DNA of 64,000 nucleotides. Origin: Russula earlei. Taxonomy: Eukaryota > Basidiomycota > Agaricomycetes > Russulales > Russulaceae. Under the pieces are notes generated by a model. It worked only from the letters and a program-made list of their open reading frames with translations. It searched no databases and was not told where the DNA came from. Below are positions 21,487 through 32,603 of the stretch, in pieces (positions within the stretch are counted from its first letter, which is position 1; every line of letters starts with the position of its first letter). The stretch spans positions 51,774-115,773 of the forward strand of contig JAGFNK010000135.1 in NCBI GenBank assembly GCA_025769875.1. The letters are read 5' to 3'. The translations under genes were made by a program, and so were the position numbers.

Positions 21487-22584
21487 TGGCGGTTACAGCG
21501 CTGCCAGCCGTCAAGGGATTCGCGAGATTCGAACACATCGATCCTCCACTCCACCCAAGCGATATTCATTATTCATTTCCCCTCAGACCTGACCCTGCCT
21601 TGAATCTCATTTATTCTCTGTGGCCCTTTTCCAGCGCTTCGTCTTTTCAGAGCAGACCAGCGATGTCAAATCTTGCGTCAAACACGTTCGCTACCTCCGT
21701 GGCCTGACCCTTGATCCGTTCGGCGTCGCACGCAATATGGTTACGACGTTACTTGTCCAGGCCCTGGGTGTTCTTGTCAAGTTGGCGTCTTGAGGAGATG
21801 ATAATCCTCTGCCGCGAGTTGCTTGCCTGTGATGACTCGGATATGTGCCTAACTGTGCCCATTACCGAGTTCGCCGGAGCCGTTTCCGGGCTGGCGCAAC
21901 TCGAGAAACGACCCTTAGATCAGGTCATCGAATTCTTACGGGATGCGAATGTGCGCCTCCCGGATTCGCACCGCGTTTCCTTTGGGCTTTCTTATGCCCT
22001 CTTCATCCGTTTCAATCTAACCTATTCAACTGGTGACTATGACGACGCAACGGCCATCTTGAACAAAATTATTTCTTCTCAGTCCCCTGCAGATGGTCCC
22101 GACTCATACATCCCTCGTGCTTTTTGTCTACTTTTGATGTTCGCGAATTCCAGATTTTCACTTCATAGCAACCCGGAGGATTTAGAGGCGGTCCTTTCTC
22201 GCTCTCGACTTTTTCTGCGCAAATTATCTGTAGGAGATCCGCTGCATCTTCGTTTGACTCGGATGACGGACATGTTCGAGCGAGGTCGTTTCGATATCTT
22301 CGGTGTTGCAAATGACCCCAAACACTTGCATTCGAGGATACCAGAACCCGTGAAAATGCCCTCCTTCTCTGACCTGGCTTCATCCCTTGCCACGTCGAAG
22401 ACCGTCAAATCTCAATCAACGGTTGCGGGAGATCGAGTCCTGCATGGCAATGCCCTTACCGCCATGGATCATATTACGGATGTGGCAGATATCGAAGAGG
22501 CCATCAAATATTGCCGGCTCTTACTCTGCATCAATTCCCCTAACTGATCACGTGGCACATATCGCCGCCAGTAAATTGGGCGAA
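21487..22584 (+). pseudogene. Truncated TPR-CHAT copy lacking the CHAT domain
   Basis: Close copy of 4790-5899, with the same TPR-like peptides (SHRVSFGLSYALFIRFNLTY, NKIISSQSPADG). A deletion near 21790 removes the segment before EEMIILCRELLACDDSD, the 5' part is frame-broken, and an extra C in TTACTCTGC (about 22525) shifts the frame again. In contrast it has TT where the full-length gene has TTT, so it preserves the ancestral reading VAGDRVLHGNALTAMD. Homology stops at GGGCGA (22584), where it fuses to inverted NLR sequence. No protease residues remain, so it cannot act as a CHAT enzyme. Confidence 0.88.
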
Positions 22585-22995
22585 TTCTCAGACTCGGAAG
22601 CAAGGAAAGAGTTACTTGGAAAAATCAGTGACGGAATCGATGACAGATTCCGGGATGTCTTGTTTTCCTACGAGTGGCCTGAAAATAGATTGTTCGAGGC
22701 GCTTTATATGGTGCATCAGTTGATCAATGTCGTCGAAGTTGTTCTTCATGGTCTGGAGTATCATCCTATTAGATCCTTTCTCGGCTATCAAAGTTGGACA
22801 GATTACCTGGACGATGTCAATGCCTTGAGTAGCCCGCCGAGAGTTCCCTTAATGATGGATCCTGCTGGAGGAGGAATTGCATCTGCGGTCTCTTTGAGGA
22901 CGGAGAGTGAGAGGGTTAACCCAGCGACGGCAGTGGTGCGCGCATCTTCTGCACTCCTTTTTTCAGCACGTTTATATAAAAGGGCCTTTCGGCAT
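22585..22995 (-). pseudogene. NLR 5' end copy (N-terminal region only)
   Basis: On the minus strand from the ATG at 22995 (MPKGPLYKRAEKRSAED) it matches the N-terminal region of the NLR at 15.4-15.8 kb, including the hydrophobic stretch TLSLSVLKETADAIPPPAG. One C is missing relative to the other copy in the codon after GGLL, shifting frame. It does carry a five-A run (22620-22624) where the main NLR has six, which reads in phase with the next exon. NACHT and WD40 parts are absent. Confidence 0.85.
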
Positions 22996-24011
22996 GAGAT
23001 ATTAATGTTGTTGTAGGTTGTAGGAGTGGGCTGCAACCTGAACGAGCAATGTGAGATAAAGTCGGCGATAGCCGAGTCAGATAGTGATGTTTGCGACTGT
23101 TTGTATAACTAACGCAACCACTCATTTTCGTCGAAATTTAGCAGCTCGGCACCACATTAAGCATACATACTCAAGCCCTTAGATAAACGAAGCGTGCACC
23201 ACTTGTGGCCCCACCTGGAATGCCGTTTGAGAACCTTCAAGTTGTGGATCGGTGTTTTTCGACAGCCGAGGGAAGAAGACTTGAACTCGATACAGTAATT
23301 TGAGCTTGTTATCAAGAGTAGATGTACCTCCGTATACAAGGGGTGGTGCCGCTCTGGTCTAAGAACCGGAGTCGTATTATCCAATCGCGATCTCATTTTT
23401 CCTGATCGGATACTTCCGCGGTTCACCATTTCGGAGACGGCAGGACGTATTCACGGTCTCACTGTTGCACGACGTTCTCCTTTGTCATATTCTCCGTGTC
23501 TCATTTCACATCCCCTCGCGTTCGTGGTGAGAAGCTCCGAGTCGTCAGGTGAGTGCGGAGGGTGATAGAAGGTGGTAAAGGAGATGATGGGCAGTTTCCG
23601 GCACGCTGTATATCTTTTCGAGCTAATGTCGTGTGGAGAGAGTGGTGGATGGGAAAGTCACAGAAGAGGAGGGGAACGAAATTGAGAACGTGGAGAAGAC
23701 ATGCGTTCGGTACATGAAAGACGAGAGCAGGAGAGCGCGTAAGCATAAGCGGCGCCATCCCTGTGCATGCGCTCTCTGTCCCTTCAAGCATGATGTGCGA
23801 GGGGCCAGATGTGGAGGAGATGGAGAAGGGCAGCGCAGGGAAAACGAAAGAGACGTCGGCCAGGCTCAACGTGGCCGAATGAAGGCCCCAGTGCCCAGTG
23901 GCTGTGTGGGAAAGAAATGCAAAAAGATGAGCTGTCTGGCGGAGAGATGTGCTGAGCAGCAGGGCAGGAGATGAACTGTTCGCAGCCACGGAGGGAATAT
24001 GAGGTCATCAC
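22996..24011. other. Copy of the NLR upstream region
   Basis: Collinear with 15781-16825; no supported gene. The junction to SMC2-derived sequence (CACATGGCGGCGCTGGAGAA at 24009-24028) is the same as at about 16826. Confidence 0.6.
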
Positions 24012-24560
24012 ATGGCGGCGCTGGAGAAACAAGCGGTGAGCGTAAAGACCCAGCTTGGTCTTTCCATTTACAACCTCTCCTTTTTGGCATCACGTCCAGT
24101 CGTCAACTCGAGGAAGACCTCGCCTCTGCGCGGGAAACACTCTCTAATGGGCAAAAATGCGCAAGGATCTCCGATCGCTCGCGGACAATTTCGCGAAGAT
24201 CCAAGTGCGTATACATGCTCTTCGTGAAACCATTACCAGTACTGACTCTGATGTCATGCGCATCACGACAATCACGGACACAAAACACGAAAACAGTGCG
24301 GAACACAGCTAGGAGGGGTGCAGTCTGCAGAAAGAGCGCCCGACGCTGACTCGGTTCGACACCGAACGAATCTGCACAGGTGAATCGAGGAGGGCCAGTG
24401 AGAGAGAATTTGCCACTTTATCAGTTTCAATTCTGAATACACCAACTTTATGCGTGAAGAGTCTGTTTGGCCAGGCGGGATCACAAGCGAGCCTGACCAT
24501 GGACAACTGAAGGACAGCCTGAGGGTTGACAAGCACAACCACGTCAAGAAATAGTGCAAG
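24012..24560 (+). pseudogene. SMC2 internal fragment, copy 2
   Basis: Same region of SMC2 as the 16.8-kb fragment and with the same left junction, shorter through internal deletions (for example GIEKMRKEL is reduced to a few codons, and the LTRFDTE part at about 24348). Introns are retained. Non-functional. Confidence 0.8.
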
Positions 24561-25188
24561 AAAAGGACTAGGCGGGTCAGGGATGAATTACCTGTCGGAA
24601 TATTCCCGATTCCGGTTTCATTTCGCCGACTGCCTTCGCCTTCAATTCCGATCCCCTCGATCTCGCCCCGATCCGTCCAGCCTAACTCCACTTTCAGTCT
24701 CTTCCTGTCCACCTTTGACATCACAATCAGACTGGAGATGGAATGGCTGGAATTCACACAATCACATTCACCGCTGTGAAGGATCTGCGCCCGTTTGATC
24801 ACTTTGAGCCGCATGCCTGCCAAGTGCTGGATGAGCTCTCGGAAGGAGTAACAGAAGTCTGAAGAATTTTCTTGAGCGGCCTCCTCTCGTATCGTCATTT
24901 GACTCCAAGCACCCTAGACGCCGTACCATTCATTACTCACATAATGTCATATCTTGAACCCAATGCAGAACACAGCTCCCGTGATACAGGTAAGGTTTTT
25001 GCCAAGTGCACGCCCGCGTTCACTCCCCTCGTTATTTGATTCTAAACAACGTCACGCGGTTCTTGAGCCGCCCACACACCTAATGACGCTGGGTCAGATA
25101 TGAATGGGCGTGATACTGTATATCACAACAATACATCCACAATCATATCTCGGTGCGACACCAGAAGGATAAGAAGTGCACGCAACAT

Positions 25189-25585
25189 CTACGCCAACCA
25201 ATGGAAAAGAATCGCTTCACGAGAGAAGTTCGCAGTCTCAGTACCAGCAGGCTTGATGGCCAAAGACGAGACTGGGTCGGGTACGAACATAGACGTCGGA
25301 CAACAGCGAGTCCCCGAAAATCCATAATACACAAAATAGACAGATTAGCTTACGCACCAATTGAATAATAATTCGAGGTTCCATTCGTGAAGGTGTCCTC
25401 AGACGCCGCGCCCTCGACGACGCCAAAATCGCATAAATCTTCCGGGGCCAATCTTGTCCATGCCTGTTAAACCTCACGACGAGGCCGCAACATGGTGTTA
25501 CCCAACGCACCTCCATCTCGTTGCTGTACATGCGCACCAAATCGTGTACGTTAATTTTTCTTCCAGAGAGTCCACGCAAGACGAA
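25189..25585 (-). CDS. Unknown protein, last three exons (copy 1)
   Basis: Inferred minus-strand exons 25585-25511, 25463-25358 and 25271-25189, with introns of 47 and 86 nt (donors GTGCGTTGGG and GTGCGTAAGC). They encode FVLRGLSGRKINVHDLVRMY, then SNEME, AWTRLAPEDLCDFGVVEG, ASEDTFTNGTSNYYSI and finish SREAILFHWLA-stop. Frames join cleanly across both introns, and the copy at 52.1 kb keeps the same splice sites and open frame with only a few substitutions, which argues for real coding sequence. The 5' part was not resolved; an ATG at about 25650 (MKNTAVASQLTHMR) is a candidate start. The family was not recognised. Confidence 0.5.
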
Positions 25586-25732
25586 CTGGCCACCTTTCAA
25601 GCTACACCCCGCATATGCGTGAGCTGGCTGGCCACTGCCGTGTTCTTCATCGTGGAGCGCAGAAAGACAGGCGAGAAATTCTAAGGAGACGGTGGTCGCG
25701 CGCCGGGTCGCTTCGGGGAGTTGTGCGTTCAA

Positions 25733-26658
25733 CTGGATGCGTTTTCGACGATTTCGCCGTCAACCGAATCTTCGCGATGTCCCGAGCCTAATTGTGCGGT
25801 CACCCCAATCTTGCACTGGGACTTTGACCGGCGGCGGTCAACCTCTGTGAGGCATGGCGATGCTGGGGAGGGCACCAGAGTATCGCCTGTCACTTGTGGC
25901 GATGGCTTTACCACGGCGGCTACACGAGGCTTGGCAGGAAAAAAAATGGAAGGTAGGAGGACGAACTTGTGCACGAGGCAGAGCGAGACGTGTTGAGGCC
26001 AGCACCGAGAGAGTCGTCCGTGCCTCTCAGGAAATGCCATCGGCCGGCGCTCGTGGCAGTGAGAGAGAATGAGACGAGAAATCTACGAACTGTAACACTC
26101 TCTCGTCTGCAATCATACGTGCCAATGATGAGGGAAAATTATCACAAAAAGATATGAGCCTCGTATACATGTCAGACTCTTACCGACAATTGTCAGGCCG
26201 AGGCAAGGCATCGTCAATACACAGCGATGTAGCTAGCGAGCTTGATCACAGCTGTCGAGCTCGTTAGTTACACCGTGACTGGTATTCGAGCCTGTCTTGC
26301 TACAAATGCCGTGCCTTGGGCCAAATACCTTGGGCGAGTCATGTGCCACGCACTGGTTATGGTCGTGGGGGAGCCATCCACCGACGCTCTCAGAAAAAAA
26401 AGTTGATATCTGGGATCGCCAGGACTGGTGGAGCAACGGTCGATGGCGATCCCGTGGTGTCCTCTCTCTCAAGCATCGGGTCCGGAGTGGCCGTCTTTTC
26501 CCATTCCAGACTCTGCCAAATTATTCTTTCACCGATAGTCTCAAAGGGTTCTCCATTGGCCAACGGTTCCATCCTGCAAAGGTCACTGGTGCACTTCGTC
26601 TTCTTCCCGATCATTTCTACCCCACAGTCCACATAAGGGATGTACGATATATGGAACG
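25733..26658. other. Stretch between unknown gene and zinc-finger pseudogene
   Basis: Duplicated at about 52650-53674. No gene was recognised on either strand; it presumably includes the upstream regions of the divergent flanking genes. Confidence 0.45.
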
Positions 26659-27720
26659 ATGCCACCGCGTCGTGTAACACCTTGGGCCTCCCACACGTCC
26701 CTTCCGTCCGACCGTATTCGGCCCAGCCCATCGCAACCAGCAAACCCGGAAAAGGGGAAAGGGAAGGGGAAGGGGAAGGGGAAAGCCATGGCAGCGGTCG
26801 CACCCGAACCTCCCCGCAGCGCCGTAGTGCGCGGGCTGGACGAACCCCTTGCGGGCCTAAACTCCTCTGAATCCACCCAACCGTCCCATAACAAAAGCAG
26901 CCAGAAGGCCACGACTGCGACAGGCACCGGTCCCCAGGCCGATCCTCGCGAGGGATGCTTCTGTCAGGGTACGTACCGTACGGACATCCGTCCTCACTCA
27001 TCCTCGCCCGGTCGTCGGCCTCAACCCTTTTTTTTTTTCTCTTTTAACTCCTCCGGTCGCGCCGCAGCCCGCGTGCACGCCCTGTCGGAACACACGCCGC
27101 TCTGCACGGCCTGTGGCCTCGTCCTCTGCGCCTTTACACCCGCCACACCGCCTCTGCCCACACTGCGCTGGGCCGCTCCTCACCCTGCCCACGCGTGCGG
27201 CGCTCATCGCGCGGCTGGAGGAGCTGCGCGACCAGACGCTTGCGGAGGAGGCCGCGGCGCGCGAGAGGGAGGCGGAGGCGGTGCGCCTTGCCGAGGGCGT
27301 GTTCCCCACTCTCGGCCCTTCTCCTCCTCCCCCTCAACAACAAGCAGCAGCTGGCCCGGCGCGGTACGGCGCCCGCCGGCGGTGGACACCGCGTGCTCTC
27401 GGTCGATTCGCGCACGGGTCGCGTCATGGTCGACTCGTATTCGAGTTTTTTTGACGTCGGGCGCGACGCTGATGCTGCCCGGGCACGGCTCGGAGAGCGA
27501 AGAAGAGGCAGCGGCCGTGTTCTATGCGCCGTCGTCGGGCGTGCCGCCGCCCTCCGAGAGAAGTAGAGTGCGTGCGTGTGCGGCGTGGGCCTGCGACACG
27601 CTGGGTGGATTTGAGGGGCGGCGAAGTACGTTATGCCTCCTCCGGTCGGACCGGAATACGGAAGGGGAGAGCGGAAGGGACAGACGAACGCCGTCTCCCG
27701 TCTCCCGGACATCTGCATAG
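26659..27720 (+). pseudogene. TRIP4/ASC-1-type C2HC5 zinc-finger gene, copy 1, frameshifted
   Basis: Exon 1 (26659-26968) encodes MPPRRVTPWASHTSLPSD, a Lys-Gly-rich tract and ends REGCFCQ; after a 99-nt intron (26969-27067) follows ARVHALSEHTPLCTACGLVL and, in another frame, CPHCAGPLL. Together C-x-C...H...C-x2-CG...C...C-x2-C is the zf-C2HC5 pattern of ASC-1/TRIP4 (yeast Rqt4), a subunit of the ribosome-quality-control trigger complex. The frame is broken by TTT at 27133-27135, between the fourth and fifth zinc ligands. The same extra T is in the second copy, so the lesion predates duplication or the locus was never canonical. Further shifts follow at about 27340 and 27450, before the HRVLSVDSRTGRVMVDSY segment and the C-terminus. 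It is probably dead. Confidence 0.72.
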
Positions 27721-28119
27721 ATTGCTCTGTTGGTCCCCTCGTCATTCATCAGACACTTCCCTTGCTATTTATTTAATCTAAACTGCCATATTTCAGTTGC
27801 CTTGAAACTTGGACATTAGAATCTTCAGAAAATAAATAAAAGTCTTGTCCACGCGTGCTGCCGCCGTTGGCTTGTTCCTCATCTCACCCGCACTCTCGTT
27901 CTCGCCCGTTATTGCTGTTCCCTCTCTGGCATCTGTACTCACCTACCCCTCGGGCGAACGCCCATATCTGGTATATCATTCCACACGCGATGCAGCATGT
28001 TGTCCATCCATCACTCATTTTATATGCATCAAGATGGTGAGGGTTAAGAAGACATATTAAGACCGCGAACGACTCATCATCCCCTTGGTACATCATCAGG
28101 TGTCAGATTGTATCCGCCT

Positions 28120-28617
28120 CTAAGCGCCATGGTTTGCCTCGCGCTCTTGGGGCGTGGGGGAGGACTTCCTAGAGGTATTCGGGGGATTCGCATTCGGGGG
28201 ATTCGCATTCGGGGGATTCGCATTCTGGTGATTCGCATTCTGGTGATTCGCATTCGCCTTCGGGCGACTCGGATACGCGGGACCCCAAAATATTTGCTTA
28301 TGCCCCGTCCCTACAAATTCCATATCCGGGGGACTATCGAGATGGATAGGAAGCGATATCCCACGATCGGGATTCCCAGGCTCACTATAGTGCGCGTACA
28401 AAGTGGGGGGAACCTTCTGGCTGTCATTCTGAGAAGTGCGACCGTGGCGTCGATCGTCTGATCCTCCGGACGGATTAGATCTACAACAAAAAGTAAGCTA
28501 AGGGATGTAATAGAACTCGAGGGAGTGGGCGCACCTAACCGAGATTAAAGGAAGCGAGAAAGACGGGGCGACCCCCATGACGAGGGAGATAAAGGCGACG
28601 ATAGCGGATGTGCGCAT
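28120..28617 (-). CDS. Secreted Asn/Pro-repeat protein, 147 aa (copy 1)
   Basis: Minus-strand exons 28617-28535 and 28480-28120 with a 54-nt GT-AG intron (GTGCGC donor). The protein begins MRTSAIVAFISLVMGVAPSF with SLPLIS, a signal peptide, then a hydrophilic region and five 5-residue repeats (NANHQ twice, NANPP three times), ending REANHGA. A 15-bp DNA repeat underlies them (28170-28260). A TATA box lies 118 bp upstream. No transmembrane segment follows the signal peptide, so secretion or wall association is likely. The family was not recognised. The paralogue at 55.1-55.6 kb has the same structure but a different tail. Confidence 0.65.
28170..28262. repeat. 15-bp tandem repeats within the secreted-protein gene
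   Basis: Units GGGGGATTCGCATTC and CTGGTGATTCGCATT on the + strand, five to six copies, encoding NANPP/NANHQ on the minus strand. Confidence 0.85.
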
Positions 28618-28734
28618 TGTAATTATCGTCGATTGAAACTGAAAGTCGGAAAGCGGTGGAGAAATGCTGTTGGTTGGTAACCAGTACCAAGCGCGAAACA
28701 AAGAGGGTGCCGCTGGAGGGAATCCAGGCATTGG

Positions 28735-28742
28735 CTCTTATA
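28735..28742 (-). promoter_or_regulatory. TATA box of the secreted repeat-protein gene
   Basis: TATAAGAG on the minus strand, about 118 bp before the ATG at 28617; conserved at 55775-55782 before the paralogue. Confidence 0.5.
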
Positions 28743-28975
28743 CTCCTGGTGAGACCGCTCCTGAACGTGGTCAACAGTAGAGGGATCCGCTTGATCACAT
28801 CATGATCTATCAGTACTTTGATAGATTGATATTTCCGGGCTTGCAGGCTTGAGAGCCGTGAGCGCAACATGACGGGGACCTCTTCCGAGAGGCTGAGCAC
28901 GTTCTCAGTGGCCAAGTTGGCTCCGTTCTTCCTCTTCGTCTCTCCTGTCCTTCCTACTGCTCCTTCCCCCATGGT

Positions 28976-30540
28976 CCCGGTCCTAAGCAACCTCTGTGCC
29001 CAATGTGTCAGTCCTCTCAAGTTTCCACTCGCTTTTCGTGACACAAGTTGCATGTGTACTTCATTCTCATTTTGCTAGTTCTCTCGCACACAACAGACAA
29101 GAATGGATAAGTCAAGTCCCTGAAACTCAACTCAGTGGTCAATAATGATGAAAATATTGATCACTGAATCAACTCAGCTCAGATTACCAATCATTTTAAA
29201 ACAAGTGATTGAGTTGCTGTTTTATCCTCATGCATCACATTATTGTAAATATCTCAACCCAAACAATTAGAAATTAGTTGAATACTTAAGAGAGGGCAGC
29301 TCAGTTCCCAAGTTATGTAACCTAACATGCAACATGAGTTGCCCCAAATCACCAGTGGGATTACTTATTGCCATCTTTAGAGCAGTTGGTGAAGCTTGAA
29401 GATCCACAAATTTGGGGCAAAATCTCCCCTCAACATGCAAGGCAAATATCTCCTTCAATTCTGCACCAATTTCAATAGAACTTACATCTCCTGAATCTGC
29501 TTAATGAGGGCTAGGAATCTCCACCTTCTTTTGTGGGATTTGAGCAGGATTTAGTGAAGCTGGATGCAGGCAGCCTGCACATCTGTGTGAGACAAATTAC
29601 CGCAATAAATCATAGTCTATCTTCCTATCTCCCCCCTCAAATTGCAGCCATGGGCTGTGTTGAGACAACCCAATAGCATTTTGACCCAAGAGTTATTGTG
29701 TGCAATGTTATTCTCCTTGACTTGTGTGACATGGCACCAGCCTCCATCTTGGCCTTGCCCACCATCATTGCTTCAGCACCATCCACCTCAGCACTGTCCA
29801 CCATATCACTAGCATTGCCAATGGTGCTAACCACCACTGTCACCTCACCTCCCACCTCAGCTGTCTTAGCACCTGCTATGCCAGCTGTCATGTCAGTCAC
29901 CTATGTTGCCACCTCTTTCTGTCACCAGCACTGCAAACTCCATCACCAGCACCACCAAGAGCTCAAGCATGTAATTGTAGAGTTGGAGGTAGGGTTGTGC
30001 CTGGCCTGGCTTCAGGCCATGAGCTGGGCCAAGCCAGGCTGAAATAGGCTGGGCCAAGCTGGGCCAAAGTGACAGCTTCATGACAGCTTTGGCCCAGCCT
30101 ATGATTTGAAAAGCCAAAACCGGGCTGTCAAGTCATGGCTTTGACCTTTTTTGGGGGGGTAATCATCAAACTTTAATTTATCAACTTTGCATGGACACAC
30201 CATTGTTCCCTGTCATTTTTCATCGTCATATCTGCGCTTCCCTCTCAACCTTCCTTTTTGCTCAAGTACATGTACAATGTAAGTCATGGTGGCCTATATG
30301 TCAATGTGCCCAATGCTCATCTTTGCATCGTCAACTTGCACTCCTCCCCCTTCTGCATCCAAAATGTCCACTCCTGACACAGTCAAACAACTTGTCAAGG
30401 ATATCAGCTCTCTCTCTAGCTCTTCGTCAGACACTGTACCAGCCCCCTCCCACACCACATGTTCACTCTCCCTTCTCCCTTCATTTCCTCTTCCTTTCTT
30501 GTATACTCACCTCTCGATGAAATCCCTGCTGCAGTCCTCA
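28976..30540. other. CpG-poor non-coding stretch
   Basis: No supported gene. Beyond the duplication edge the sequence becomes AT-richer and nearly free of CpG. At 29989 TAGGGTTGTGCC resembles the terminus of the hAT element at 46.9 kb (TAGGGCTGTGCAC) and is followed by palindromic GGCCTGGCTTCAGGCC and GGGCCAAGC repeats, perhaps a truncated hAT-derived element. Confidence 0.5.
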
Positions 30541-30745
30541 GATGGCAGCACTTGAGCTTGGTCTGTGCATCCAGAACTATTCCTTTTTGGTATTTTTGAC
30601 TATCCATGGCATTGCTGACTATCCATCAACACAGAACAAATCAAGGCAGACATTGTGTCTGTGTGCAAAACATTCTCTAACGCCTCTGCAGAGATTGAGA
30701 AAAATGCACAGGGAGCTCCAATCGCTCATGGACAAGGTGGCAATG
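30541..30745 (+). pseudogene. SMC2 internal fragment, copy 3 (CpG-decayed)
   Basis: Matches SMC2 2564-2745 including the intron: GCAGCACTTGAGCTTGGTCT... and AGGGAGCTCCAATCGCTCAT. Nearly every CpG of the parent is TpG or CpA here (GCGCGCGAAACG became GTGTGCAAAACA). It is interrupted on the right by a solo LTR. Confidence 0.88.
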
Positions 30746-31352
30746 TGTTAAGGCTCCAAAGGGCCTTAAATAAGTTCAATGGTCATGTCTGTAACATGTC
30801 CTACCAATGCAGATATGCTTGAGTCAAGCAAGCAATACAAGGGAAGGAGTACTAAGTCCTTCAAAAGTATGTCAATAAGATGAGAGGGGCTCTGCAGACC
30901 AGGTAGGAGTCAACTGTTTAGGATTGGCAAACTAAGTCAAGCTTAAGGCTCTACTGCTATGAACTGGGGGCTTTATATAGCCCTCAGGGATAAGGTTCTT
31001 GCTACTGTAAGTAGTAAGGATAGCTTCTGAAAACAATAGTTGCTTTCATTGTAAATGATCTCAATGCTGGAAGCAATAAGTGCTTCCATAGTAAACAACT
31101 TGGTGTCAAAGGAAGTAATAAGTACTTCCTCAATGAGGAAATTGACATACACAGCAGTACAGACACATCTGGAACAGAAGCAATGCAATTCATTGTTTCT
31201 TCAATACATCTTCAGAAAGATATGATCAACATGTTCCAAATGCAATATCAAGGAACATAAAATGATCAAGATCTGATGCATGCATGATGCAAACAATGCA
31301 GTCCATAGTTCAGGCATATGGCAACCTCCAGACCCCAAACCACCCTGTAACA
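30746..31352 (-). mobile_element. Solo LTR, family B (B1)
   Basis: 607 bp, TGTTAAGGCTCC...CACCCTGTAACA, inverted relative to B2. Target duplication CAATG at 30741-30745 and 31353-31357. Homologous over its whole length to B2 (41845-44405 without the nested insertions). Confidence 0.9.
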
Positions 31353-31355
31353 CAA

Positions 31356-31770
31356 TGTTGAAAATATGCACAGTGAGGTTATGGATAACAATAAGATATC
31401 TACAATGTGTGATTAGATGCAACAGATAAGATGAGATACAGTGAATACTTATTTCAGTTTGTGTAAGACAAAACTGAAGCAATCTAGCTAATTGTGAGCC
31501 TCTTAGATACATGAGAGCATCTCTAAGCAAAGTAATCATAACTACCAACTTGTATCAACAAGGATTGGTTGTTAGTAGCTACCAATTATCATCAATTAAC
31601 TTATCACTATAACAAATGCAGGCTGCAGCATCTGAGCTGAGCCAGTCCAGGCTGATCTGACACATGAATGATGTGCATGAGCTGGGAGTGCCTGGTCTGT
31701 GGGAGCTGGTGTGTTAATGTGACTGGGCTGTGATTGCATCAGACTGCCTAATGCAGTGGTAATCTCAACA
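31356..31770 (-). mobile_element. LTR-like relic with adjoining polypurine tract
   Basis: TGTTGAAAATATG...AATCTCAACA has TGTTGA/TCAACA ends and is followed by CCCCCCTGTGATTGAG, whose complement looks like a polypurine tract. This fits the 3' LTR of a minus-strand element whose body is lost. No target duplication could be tested. Confidence 0.4.
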
Positions 31771-32603
31771 CCCCCCTGTGATTGAGACAGTCAGTAGATG
31801 TGAGATGAGATCTGATCCAGTGACAAAAGACTGGAGTCACATGTAGGCTTTGGAATTTCACAAAAATGTGACACCCAAATACAGACTATCGGACTTTGTC
31901 AGCAGATCAGTGTTTGAACATTGTTACAATCCAGAAAACTAATATAATTATTTAATGATAAGAATAAATGACTTGATAACAAAATTGTGGTGGTCAAAAT
32001 TGTGGGAGAATGGGACAAACAGTGGGGAGGGGTGTAACCTTTCCAGTTCCTGTCATCCCAATCACTACATCACACATTCCCACTGCAATTCCCAAGATGA
32101 TGATTGTGCTGACTGTCCTGCAGGCCCCACCTGCTATGTTTGTTCATGCTGGATGTCCAGAGAGGAATCAAAATATGTAAAAAAGAAACCTGAGGGAAAT
32201 GCAAGATTGAATCTAAGAAAATGGGATGCCAATGCCAGATCACCATCAAATTGTATCTGGACACACCAGCAGTCCTTGGTTGCTATATCACAGAGCATGA
32301 TCATTAAATTGGATTAGCCAATGTCAAGTATACTTGGCTATTGCATGGAGCATGGGATCAAATTGCATCCATGTTAGCAGCTAAGGTGGACATTAGAGAA
32401 ATTGTATGTAATTGATCTACTTTTTGTTGTGCCAGAATTCTGAAAGTGTATCTGCAGGTGCAGTGCATTCAAGAGGCTGCACCGGACAATTCTCATGACA
32501 AATTCATTAACCCCATGGATATCTGAAAATTGGCCCAGCACATAGACAAAGAGGGCATCCAATTGCATGAAGAAGATGCCATCTCTGTAAGGCTGTGGGT
32601 TGA

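Larger units (their letters stand above)
22589..25230. repeat. Segmental duplication A, copy 2
   Basis: Partner of 15392-18290 in the same orientation and gene order; see that entry. It continues directly into duplication B. Confidence 0.8.
24725..28975. repeat. Segmental duplication B, copy 1 (4.25 kb)
   Basis: Direct-orientation match with about 51725-56017. It carries the unknown minus-strand gene, the TRIP4-type zinc-finger pseudogene and the secreted repeat-protein gene. Identity is high in genes and intergenic DNA alike, with many small indels. Homology ends in GCTCCTTCCCCCATGGTCCC in copy 1 (GCTCCCTCC... in copy 2). Confidence 0.88.

Noticed and set aside
28170..28262. CRISPR-like short repeats
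   Set aside because: The units are contiguous 15-bp repeats without spacers, inside a coding exon.
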